7,123 nucleotides of DNA from an uncultured Eubacteriales bacterium (lineage in GTDB: Bacteria > Bacillota > Clostridia > Oscillospirales > Oscillospiraceae): NCBI GenBank assembly GCA_900321335.1, contig ONVR01000208.1, positions 1-7,123 on the forward strand, written 5' to 3'. A program made the translations under genes and the position numbers. This document shows positions 1-5,306 of the stretch, piece by piece. The notes under the pieces were generated by a model. The model did not search any database. It worked only from the letters and a program-made list of their open reading frames with translations, and was not told the origin of the DNA. Positions within the stretch are counted from its first letter, which is position 1. Each line of letters starts with the position of its first letter.

Positions 1-228
1 CAGGACGGGACGCAGCAGAGCGGCGAGCTTTTCCGACAGCCCGCTGCGGCGCAGCACCTCCAGGATCCCGGACCAGAGGCAAAGGGCACCGCACAGCTCT
101 ACGCAGAGCGCAACGGCGGACCCGGCGCCGGCGAGCAGCGCGTCTGTCGGCATGGACCACTGGCCGGAGAAGCAGGCGGACACGATGCCGGCGAGCAGCA
201 GCCCCAGCCAAAGATACGAAATGAGCAT
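1..228 (-). CDS. spmA: Spore maturation protein A, N-terminal part (cut by window edge)
   Basis: Reading the minus strand from an ATG at 226-228 gives 76 open codons to the window edge. The product begins MLISYLWLGLLLAGIVSA, then has an Ala/Gly-rich stretch (about residues 31-40), a hydrophobic segment with the LCLWSGILEVL pattern (about 49-59) and SGLSEKLAALLRPVL (62-76). This order matches the start of SpmA from Bacillus and clostridia as I remember it. SpmA is a membrane protein of the nucleoside-recognition (Gate) family that acts with SpmB in spore core dehydration. One membrane segment is visible at about 3-20 and a second at about 38-57. A GGGAAAGG sequence (240-247) lies 11 bases upstream of the ATG. 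An in-frame GTG three codons earlier sits too close to it. The gene is divergent from abrB. The partner spmB would be expected beyond the left edge. Identification rests on the N-terminal third only. Confidence 0.82.
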   Translation of the reverse strand, partial: MLISYLWLGLLLAGIVSACFSGQWSMPTDALLAGAGSAVALCVELCGALCLWSGILEVLRRSGLSEKLAALLRPVL

Positions 229-264
229 GACACACACGGCCTTTCCCAGCGGAATTAATGAGAT

Positions 265-294
265 ATTGAATCGTTTAAGAAATTGTTACAATGC
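265..294 (-). promoter_or_regulatory. Possible sigma-E-type sporulation promoter for spmA
   Basis: On the minus strand, GCATTGT (288-294) and GATTCAAT (265-272) are 15 bases apart. They match the sigma-E consensus boxes (roughly GCATATT and CATACAAT) at 5 of 7 and 6 of 8 positions. The predicted start of transcription is about 30 bases before the spmA ATG. Bacillus spmA is under sigma E, which makes the assignment sensible, but the match is imperfect in AT-rich DNA. Confidence 0.35.
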
Positions 295-326
295 TACATG
301 AAAATTCAAATTACTTGCAGAATTTA

Positions 327-354
327 TTGACTTTTTCCCGAAATATGCTATTAT
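327..354 (+). promoter_or_regulatory. Sigma-A promoter of abrB
   Basis: TTGACT (327-332) and TATTAT (349-354) are separated by 16 bases, and a TG pair at 346-347 forms an extended -10 element. Transcription should begin near 361, giving a leader of about 70 bases before the abrB start codon. AbrB of Bacillus represses its own promoter, so autoregulation here is plausible but not visible as a defined site. Confidence 0.75.
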
Positions 355-372
355 TCTATGTGGAATTTATAA

Positions 373-401
373 GGCTCTTTGATCCTCTCAAGCACAGAGC
401 C
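373..401 (+). other. Hairpin in the abrB leader
   Basis: GGCTCT (373-378) pairs with AGAGCC (396-401). Inside this, TTG (379-381) can pair with CAA (389-391), with a four-base bulge on the right side. The hairpin starts about 12 bases after the predicted transcription start and ends 12 bases before the ribosome binding site. It leaves the ribosome binding site free and has no U-run, so it is more likely a 5'-end stabiliser than an attenuator. Confidence 0.4.
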
Positions 402-413
402 GATCAGATAATC

Positions 414-420
414 AGGAGGT
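414..420 (+). promoter_or_regulatory. Ribosome binding site that decides the abrB start
   Basis: AGGAGGT lies 10 bases before the ATG at 431 but only 1 base before the in-frame ATG at 422. The upstream ATG is too close for initiation, so 431 is preferred. Confidence 0.75.
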
Positions 421-430
421 AATGCTACGT

Positions 431-673
431 ATGAAGTCAACGGGAATTGTCAGAAAAGTAGATGAGCTTGGACGGATCGTGCTGCCCATAGAACTCCGCA
501 GAACGCTGAATATCGCGGAGAAGGATTCACTTGAAATCTATGTGGAGGACGATACCATTATTCTCAGAAAATTTGAGACGCGCTGCGTGTTCTGCGGCAA
601 TACGAAGAATGTTGTCGAGTACAAGGGAAAAAACATCTGCCCAGACTGTATCCGTGACATCAAAAACGCCTGA
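431..673 (+). CDS. abrB: AbrB-family transition-state regulator with C-terminal zinc-knuckle-like tail
   Basis: The 80-residue product starts MKSTGIVRKVDELGRIVLPI, nearly identical to the DNA-binding half of Bacillus AbrB. This is a swapped-hairpin (SpoVT/AbrB) fold that binds DNA as a dimer or tetramer and represses post-exponential genes. Residues 1-48 form this domain. The rest differs from Bacillus AbrB: instead of its multimerisation region it has CVFC (52-55) and CPDC (70-73), two CxxC pairs 14 residues apart around a VVEYKGKNI strand, which resembles a small zinc ribbon. Similar cysteine tails occur in other clostridial AbrB proteins, as I recall. The gene is monocistronic, with its own promoter and a strong terminator. 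Divergence from spmA fits a sporulation/stationary-phase context, but the target genes cannot be read from the sequence. SpoVT is the main alternative name; the short length and N-terminus favour AbrB. Confidence 0.88.
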   Translation: MKSTGIVRKVDELGRIVLPIELRRTLNIAEKDSLEIYVEDDTIILRKFETRCVFCGNTKNVVEYKGKNICPDCIRDIKNA

Positions 674-678
674 ACGCG

Positions 679-728
679 AAAAAATAAGCAGCCCCTGTTT
701 CCACCGGAAACAGGGGCTGTCGTTTTTT
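679..728. terminator. Bidirectional intrinsic terminator between abrB and the cupin gene
   Basis: A perfect 14-bp stem (CAGCCCCTGTTTCC at 689-702 with 706-719) has a three-base loop. It is followed on the plus strand by TTTTTT (723-728) and on the minus strand by a U-rich tract (complement of 679-687). It can therefore end both abrB and the convergent cupin gene, whose stop codon is 15 bases away. Confidence 0.93.
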
Positions 729-734
729 GCCGTC

Positions 735-1184
735 TTATTTGTACGCGCCGCCGTTGTAGGAGGGGCCCATGACCACGGAGAAGTGGAAGATGGGCTTATC
801 CACCCGCTTGATGCGCAGGGGCATGTGCTTTTTGTTCTTGGGGCAGAAGATCAGACTGGAGCGGGTGAGGGTGTGCACCTCGCCGTCAAGGGTGACCTCG
901 ATCTCGGCGTTGAGGTTATAGGGGTCCTCGGGATCGCTGCCGAAGAAACCGATGAGCTCGTCATACTCGTGCTCATGCTCGTCGAAAATGGGGTCCCGCT
1001 CAGGGACACTCTTGTACCAGGCGGTGTTCATCTGGAAGGAGCCGGGACACACGTTGTCGTCGATCCAGAGGATCCGCTTGGCAAAGCGGTTATACATGGC
1101 CTGGAACTCCGGCGTGCCCGTGTTGGGCGCCTGCAGCTCCTGAATGATAAACTTTCCGGTGGGGCCTTCGTTGTTCATATACAT
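735..1184 (-). CDS. Small single-domain cupin protein, function unknown
   Basis: The 149-residue soluble protein has no signal peptide. It carries a recognisable cupin metal site: H70-E-H72-x3-E76 in the first motif and a final histidine, H120, in the PKNKKH stretch (115-120) of the second. Between them are a GFFGSDPEDPYNLN turn (79-92) and strands ending in RVDKPIFHFSVV (127-138). I recall similar uncharacterised clostridial proteins with HEHEYDE and the GSDPEDPYNLN signature, but no assigned reaction. Such folds serve as small enzymes, isomerases or ligand sensors. The ATG at 1182-1184 has GGGAGGT upstream at normal spacing. The gene has its own promoter just after the pot operon terminator, so it is probably transcribed separately. 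A role linked to polyamines is suggested only by position. Confidence 0.8.
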   Translation of the reverse strand: MYMNNEGPTGKFIIQELQAPNTGTPEFQAMYNRFAKRILWIDDNVCPGSFQMNTAWYKSVPERDPIFDEHEHEYDELIGFFGSDPEDPYNLNAEIEVTLDGEVHTLTRSSLIFCPKNKKHMPLRIKRVDKPIFHFSVVMGPSYNGGAYK

Positions 1185-1215
1185 TGCAGTAACCTCCCAT
1201 GCTGCGATTTCGTAC

Positions 1216-1233
1216 TCTCATGTTACCATGAGA
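1216..1233. promoter_or_regulatory. Inverted repeat over the cupin promoter (possible operator)
   Basis: TCTCATG (1216-1222) and CATGAGA (1227-1233) form a perfect 7-bp inverted repeat with a four-base centre. It covers the -10 box of the cupin promoter, where a bound repressor would block transcription. No specific regulator family is recognised from the site. Confidence 0.45.
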
Positions 1234-1248
1234 ATGCCGGTTTGGCAA
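1220..1248 (-). promoter_or_regulatory. Sigma-A promoter of the cupin gene
   Basis: On the minus strand TTGCCA (1243-1248) and TAACAT (1220-1225) are separated by 17 bases, with a TGG just before the -10 box (extended -10). The predicted leader is about 30 bases. The promoter abuts the U-tract of the pot operon terminator. Confidence 0.65.
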
Positions 1249-1249
1249 T

Positions 1250-1288
1250 AAAAATCAGCCGCGTGGAACAGGTTTTTCCACGCGGCTG
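1250..1288 (-). terminator. Intrinsic terminator of the pot operon
   Basis: A perfect 13-bp stem (1256-1268 with 1276-1288, CAGCCGCGTGGAA on each strand) has a seven-base loop. It begins 7 bases after the potD stop codon and is followed on the minus strand by A then TTTTT. Confidence 0.92.
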
Positions 1289-1295
1289 TAGGAAA

Positions 1296-2345
1296 TCAGG
1301 ACTTCAGATCCACCCAGAGGGAGTCGTACAGATCCAGGGTTTCCTGGGGCAGGTTGGTGAAGACGTCACAGTTGGCCAGCACGTCTTTGTCGGGATTGAT
1401 CACGGGGTACAGGTCCTCGTCCAGATCCTCGGAGAAGATTTTCATAGCCTCGGTGCCCGCGGGGGCGTAGCCGGTCACCTCGGAGTTGGCCAGGGCGATA
1501 TCGGTGTCGCACATGAAGTTGATAAAGGCCTCGGCGTTTTCCTTGTTCTCCGCGCCCTTGGGGATGCACATGGCGTCCACGAACAGGTTGGAGCCCTCCT
1601 CAGGCAGTACGTATTTCAGACTGGGATTGTTCTCTACCATGACCAGATAGTCGCCGGCGTAGTAGGGGGCGATGGCGGCCTCGCCGCTTTCCATCTTGTC
1701 AAAGATCTGGTCCATGACGTAGGCCTGCAGGATGCTCTTTTGCTGTACCAGCAGATCGAAAGCCTCCCGCAGCTGGGCCTCGTCGGTGGTATTCTGGTTG
1801 TAGCCCAGATATTTCAGAGCGATGCCCATGGCGTCCCGGGAGTTGTCAAACATGAGGATCTGTCCGGCGTACTGGGGATCGAACATAATGCTCCAGCTCG
1901 TCACGTCCTCCTGGACCACGTCGCCGTTGTAGATCAGACCTACGGTGCCCCAGGTGTAGGGAACGGAGTATTCACCGCTGGGGTCGTACTCCAGATTCTT
2001 GTAGGCCGGGTCGATGAGAGAGAAGTTGGGAACGTTGTCAAAGTTGATCTTCTCCAGCATATCCTCGCTGATCAGGCGGGAGATCATGTAGTCTGAGGGG
2101 ATGATCACGTCATAGCTGGAGCCGCCGGTCTTGAGGATGGAGTACAGGGTCTCGTTGCTCTCGTAGGTGGAGTAGTTGACCTTGATACCGGTCTGCTTCT
2201 CAAAGTCGTCAAAGATGTCCTCGTCGATATACTCGCCCCAGTTGTACACGTTGACCTCACCCTTGGATTCGGTCTTGCTTCCGCCGCAGGCGGACAGGAC
2301 GGCGATCATGCTCAGCGCGAGCAGCAGTGCGATGATTTTTTTCAA
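1296..2345 (-). CDS. potD: Spermidine/putrescine ABC transporter substrate-binding lipoprotein
   Basis: The 349-residue protein is exported and lipid-anchored: a basic start (MKK), a hydrophobic core and an LSAC lipobox, with C20 the predicted acylated residue. The mature part reads VYNWGEYID (33-41), the usual start of PotD/PotF proteins. Compared with E. coli PotD as I remember it, W36 and Y39 match ligand-contact positions, as do S84 and Y86 in PSDYM. The D168/E171 pair appears as N168/D171 in DNSRDAMG, and the first of two later tryptophans is Tyr (IAPYYAGDY). The ligand is therefore a polyamine, but the preference between spermidine and putrescine is open. Translation starts at a TTG (2343-2345) preceded by GGAGG (2355-2359) nine bases upstream; there is no alternative ATG near. 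It is the last gene of the operon, 41 bases after potC, and is followed by the terminator. Confidence 0.93.
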   Translation of the reverse strand: MKKIIALLLALSMIAVLSACGGSKTESKGEVNVYNWGEYIDEDIFDDFEKQTGIKVNYSTYESNETLYSILKTGGSSYDVIIPSDYMISRLISEDMLEKINFDNVPNFSLIDPAYKNLEYDPSGEYSVPYTWGTVGLIYNGDVVQEDVTSWSIMFDPQYAGQILMFDNSRDAMGIALKYLGYNQNTTDEAQLREAFDLLVQQKSILQAYVMDQIFDKMESGEAAIAPYYAGDYLVMVENNPSLKYVLPEEGSNLFVDAMCIPKGAENKENAEAFINFMCDTDIALANSEVTGYAPAGTEAMKIFSEDLDEDLYPVINPDKDVLANCDVFTNLPQETLDLYDSLWVDLKS

Positions 2346-2360
2346 TTCAGGTTTCCTCCG

Positions 2361-2373
2361 TTAGATAAATATA
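2361..2373 (-). repeat. 13-bp repeat, copy upstream of potD
   Basis: TTAGATAAATATA occurs exactly here and at 5271-5283. On the minus strand it reads TATATTTATCTAA and contains a -10-like TATATT (2368-2373) about 20 bases before the potD start. No good -35 box lies at 16-18 bases upstream, so a promoter here would be weak or regulator-dependent. Confidence 0.5.
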
Positions 2374-2386
2374 GGGTTAGGGTTGC

Positions 2387-3220
2387 TCACGGCTCTGACG
2401 CGGCCTTGAGCTTTTTGCGTTCCGCCTCGGCGTTCTGCCGGCTCTCCCGGATATTGACAATGATCAGAAGGATCATGACCACCAGGAACAGCAGGGTGGA
2501 GACGGCGTTGATCTTGGGACTGATGCGCTTTCTCGTCATGGAGTAGATGTTCATGGCCAGGGTCTGGACCTTGGACCCGGCGGTGAAGTAACTGATGACG
2601 AAGTCGTCCACGGACATGGTAAAGGCGATGATGGCGCCGTTGACGATACCGGGCATGATCTCCGGCATGATGACCTTCACAAAGGCCTGAGACCAGGTGC
2701 AGCCCAAGTCCTGGGCCGCGTCCACCAGATGCTTGTCCATCTGCTGGAGCTTTGGCATGACCGAGAGGATCACATAGGGGATATTAAACGTGATATGGGC
2801 GATGAGAAGGGTCCCGAAGCCCAGCTTGAATTTCAGGAAGGAGCCAGCCGCCACAAAGGCCAGACACAGGGACACGCCCGTGACGATATCGGCGTTCATG
2901 ACGGGGATGTTGTTCACGCTCAGAAGGGGGGTACTCCAACGCTTCTTCATGTTGAAAAAGCCCACCGCGGCAATGGTTCCCACCAGCGTGGCGATGAGAG
3001 CCGAGAGCACGGACACGAGAAGGGTGGTGCCCAGAGAACTCAGGATCGAAGAGTCCTGGAACAGCTCCGTGTACCATTTGAAGGTGAAGCCCGTCCACAC
3101 GGAGCGGCTTTTCGAGCTGTTGAAGGAAAAGACGATCAGCACGAAAATGGGGGCGTAAAGGAACAGGTACACGAGGATCATGAAGATCCGGCCGAGAGGG
3201 GATGCCTGTCTTTTTTTCAC
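2387..3220 (-). CDS. potC: Spermidine/putrescine ABC transporter permease, PotC subunit
   Basis: The 277-residue inner-membrane protein belongs to the binding-protein-dependent transport permease family and forms half of the channel with PotB. About six membrane segments are visible (roughly 12-33, 65-88, 108-126, 136-155, 192-212, 239-257). The cytoplasmic EAA loop, which contacts PotA, is seen as DAAQDLGCTWSQAFVKVIMP (167-186). The C-terminus is a charged tail. It starts with GTG (3218-3220): the GTG shares four bases with the potB stop (GTGA), and no in-frame ATG lies just upstream. GGCGGTGAT before it is a fair match to the Shine-Dalgarno consensus, and translational coupling to potB is likely. 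The length is normal for the family. Confidence 0.93.
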   Translation of the reverse strand: MKKRQASPLGRIFMILVYLFLYAPIFVLIVFSFNSSKSRSVWTGFTFKWYTELFQDSSILSSLGTTLLVSVLSALIATLVGTIAAVGFFNMKKRWSTPLLSVNNIPVMNADIVTGVSLCLAFVAAGSFLKFKLGFGTLLIAHITFNIPYVILSVMPKLQQMDKHLVDAAQDLGCTWSQAFVKVIMPEIMPGIVNGAIIAFTMSVDDFVISYFTAGSKVQTLAMNIYSMTRKRISPKINAVSTLLFLVVMILLIIVNIRESRQNAEAERKKLKAASEP

Positions 3221-4029
3221 ATCATCACCGCCGTTTCTTCACCGGAGCCGAACTTGTTCATGAGATACATGGCGATCATAACGATGATCATCATGACAAG
3301 AGAGATGGCCGAACCCAGGTGAGGGTTGTAGGCCGTACCCAGAAACTGCATCTCGATCAGATCGCCCAGCAGCAGGTCTGTGCCGCCGCCCAGCAGCTTG
3401 GAGATGACAAAGGTGGATACGGAGGGCACAAATACCATGGTGATGCCGGAGAGGACGCCGGGCAGACTCAGGGGGAAAATGACCCGGCGGAAGATCTCCA
3501 CCTTGTTGGCGCCCAGATCCTGTGCCGCTTCCAGAAGGTTTTTGTCGATCTTTACGATAACGGAGTTGATGGGCAGGATCATGAAGGGCAGGAAGTTGTA
3601 TACCATGCCCAGGACCACAGCCCCCGGCGTGTTGATCATGTGAGCCGCCGGCAGGCCGATGAGCCCAAGCAGCTTGTTGATCAGGCCGGTGTTTTCCAGC
3701 AGGCTCATCCAGGCGTAGGTGCGAAGCAGGAAATTCATCCACATGGGCAGCATGATCAGCAGCATCAGCGTCCGCTGGCGGTGCGCCGGCTCCTGGGCGA
3801 TGGCGTAGGCCACCGGGTAGCCGATGAGGATGCAGATCACCGTGGCCAGAAAAGCCAGCCAGAAGGAGCGCCCGAACACACCGGAATAGGTCAGCATGTT
3901 GGAGAAATTGTCCAGAGTAAAACCGCCGGAGGCGTTGGAGAAGGCGTATACGACGATCAGAACCAGCGGGATGACGATAAACAGGGCCATCCAGCCCACG
4001 TAGGGGATGGCAAAGTATTTCGGTTTCAT
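3217..4029 (-). CDS. potB: Spermidine/putrescine ABC transporter permease, PotB subunit
   Basis: The 270-residue inner-membrane permease pairs with PotC. Membrane segments lie at about 10-31, 56-78, 86-103, 134-156, 188-211 and 238-257. The EAA loop is EAAQDLGANKVEIFRRVIFP (167-186), followed by LSLPG. The frame stays open upstream into potA, but the ATG at 4027-4029 is chosen. It gives the standard MKPKYFAIPYVGWMALF beginning, and GAGGTG (4035-4040) lies five bases before it. The potA stop codon is 11 bases upstream, and the 3' end overlaps potC by four bases, as expected for co-translated subunits. Confidence 0.94.
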   Translation of the reverse strand: MKPKYFAIPYVGWMALFIVIPLVLIVVYAFSNASGGFTLDNFSNMLTYSGVFGRSFWLAFLATVICILIGYPVAYAIAQEPAHRQRTLMLLIMLPMWMNFLLRTYAWMSLLENTGLINKLLGLIGLPAAHMINTPGAVVLGMVYNFLPFMILPINSVIVKIDKNLLEAAQDLGANKVEIFRRVIFPLSLPGVLSGITMVFVPSVSTFVISKLLGGGTDLLLGDLIEMQFLGTAYNPHLGSAISLVMMIIVMIAMYLMNKFGSGEETAVMM

Positions 4030-4040
4030 GGCGCCACCTC

Positions 4041-5183
4041 TTACGCTTCCGGAGCTTCCAGCTCTTCCAGGATCTCCGCGTTCACGTCGCCCAGTTCGTC
4101 GTACTCCTCGGAATAGGAGCTGTAATCGCCGAACATGCCGGAGTACTCGCTCTTTTTCATGATGTGGATGCCGTCGGGATCGATCTTGATGCCGATCCGG
4201 GAGCCGACGGGACAGTAGTCCGTGGTCTGGATCAGCCACTTGAAGCCCTTGAAATCCACGAAAGTGTCGTAGTGGACGCCCTTGAAGGTCAGGTTCGTCA
4301 CAACGCCCCGGAGCATTCCCTCCTCGGGAGGAACGATGTCCACGTCCTCCGGGCGGATGACCACGTCCACGGGCTCGTTGGGGGCGAAGCCGCCGTCAAG
4401 ACATTGAAAGCGCCTGCCGAAGAACTCCACCAGGCCGTCCTCGATCATCACGCCGTCGAGGATGTTGCTCTCGCCGATGAAGTCGGCCACAAAGGCATTT
4501 TTCGGCTCGTTGTATATTTTCTCAGGAGTGCCGATCTGCTGAATGACGCCGTGGTTCATGACCACCACGATGTCAGACATGGCCAGGGCCTCCTCCTGAT
4601 CGTGCGTCACATAAATAAAAGTGATGTCCAGCGCCTGTTGGATCCGTTTGAGTTCGATCTGCATATCCTTTCTCAAACGCATATCGAGCGCACCGAGGGG
4701 TTCGTCCAGAAGAAGCACCTTGGGCCGGTTGACAAGGGCGCGGGCAATGGCCACACGCTGCTGCTGGCCGCCGGAGAGGCTGGTTACGTCTCTGTGCTCA
4801 AAGCCCTTGAGGCTGACCACCTCGAGCATCTCCATGACGCGCTGTTTGATCTCGTCTTTGGGGACCTTGGCGATGCGAAGGCCGAAGGCGACGTTTTCAA
4901 ACACGTCCATGTTGGGAAACAGGGCGTACTTCTGAAAGACCGTGTTTACGGTACGCTTGTTGGGCGGGACATCATTGATTCGTTCCCCATCGAAAATCAC
5001 GTCCCCGCTGGTCGGCTTGAGAAAGCCGCCGATAATGCGCAGCATCGTCGTCTTGCCGCAGCCGCTGGGACCCAATAACGTGAGGAATTCTTTGTCGTTA
5101 AAATGAATATTTACGTTGTCTAAAACAACGTCACCGTCAAACGCCATCGTACAATTCTGAAGGCGAATCAACTCTTTGGGCAT
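4041..5183 (-). CDS. potA: Spermidine/putrescine ABC transporter ATP-binding protein
   Basis: The 380-residue cytoplasmic ATPase energises the importer. All nucleotide-binding motifs are intact: Walker A GPSGCGKTT (38-46), Q-loop Q84, signature LSGGQQQR (136-143), Walker B VLLLDE (156-161), D-loop ALD (165-167) and switch histidine H194 in THDQEEA. A TOBE regulatory domain follows (about 240-345; VVIRPEDVDIV at 274-284), as in PotA/MalK-type ATPases. The last 30 or so residues form an acidic Tyr/Ser/Glu-rich tail (SSYSEEYDELGD, 355-366) that I do not remember from E. coli PotA. The ATG at 5181-5183 is preceded by GGGGGAGG four bases away. It is the first gene of potABCD, with a strong promoter about 95 bases upstream. 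Confidence 0.95.
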   Translation of the reverse strand: MPKELIRLQNCTMAFDGDVVLDNVNIHFNDKEFLTLLGPSGCGKTTMLRIIGGFLKPTSGDVIFDGERINDVPPNKRTVNTVFQKYALFPNMDVFENVAFGLRIAKVPKDEIKQRVMEMLEVVSLKGFEHRDVTSLSGGQQQRVAIARALVNRPKVLLLDEPLGALDMRLRKDMQIELKRIQQALDITFIYVTHDQEEALAMSDIVVVMNHGVIQQIGTPEKIYNEPKNAFVADFIGESNILDGVMIEDGLVEFFGRRFQCLDGGFAPNEPVDVVIRPEDVDIVPPEEGMLRGVVTNLTFKGVHYDTFVDFKGFKWLIQTTDYCPVGSRIGIKIDPDGIHIMKKSEYSGMFGDYSSYSEEYDELGDVNAEILEELEAPEA

Positions 5184-5255
5184 TTATCCTCCCCCTCTTC
5201 TTTGGTATGCACCGACCGTGAAAAACCCTTACGACGACAGCGTTTCAACAGCCCG

Positions 5256-5270
5256 ATTGCGTAAAGCAAT
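5256..5270. promoter_or_regulatory. Small inverted repeat just downstream of the potA transcription start
   Basis: ATTGC (5256-5260) and GCAAT (5266-5270) form a 5-bp inverted repeat with a five-base centre. It begins about at the predicted first transcribed base of the pot operon. It could be a short 5' hairpin or an operator; the stem is too short to say more. Confidence 0.3.
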
Positions 5271-5283
5271 TTAGATAAATATA
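5271..5283 (-). repeat. 13-bp repeat, copy in the potA promoter
   Basis: This is an exact second copy of the sequence at 2361-2373. Here the TATATT inside it is the -10 box of the pot operon promoter (5278-5283), so it spans the -10 box to about the transcription start. Confidence 0.5.
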
Positions 5284-5306
5284 CAGGTAAAAAATACAAA
5301 AGTCAA
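5278..5306 (-). promoter_or_regulatory. Sigma-A promoter of the potABCD operon
   Basis: On the minus strand TTGACT (5301-5306) and TATATT (5278-5283) are separated by 17 bases, each one base off consensus. The -35 box overlaps the stop codon (5303-5305) of the upstream pseudouridine synthase gene. Transcription should begin near 5271, giving a leader of about 88 bases. I see no terminator hairpin and no recognised riboswitch in that leader. Confidence 0.82.

Noticed and set aside
531..2096. Long plus-strand open frame opposite the cupin and potD genes
   Set aside because: It runs antisense to two well-supported genes, has no ribosome binding site, starts inside abrB and shows a low-complexity Val/Gly/His-rich composition typical of antisense frames of GC-rich genes.
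2373..2384. Telomere-like AGGGTTAGGGTT
   Set aside because: It is only two copies of a six-base unit between potC and potD, most simply chance.
3202..4116. Plus-strand open frame opposite potB
   Set aside because: The product is rich in His, Gln, Asp and Gly with no recognisable domain and is the antisense shadow of a membrane protein gene.
4030..4239. Upstream extension of potB into potA
   Set aside because: The frame is open, but its translation is Arg/His-rich and unlike PotB; the ATG at 4029 has a ribosome binding site and gives the family N-terminus.
4164..5078. Plus-strand open frame opposite potA
   Set aside because: It is an antisense shadow of an intact ABC ATPase gene, without a promoter or ribosome binding site.
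5184..5271. Riboswitch in the pot operon leader
   Set aside because: No conserved core of a known riboswitch class and no terminator/antiterminator pair is visible.
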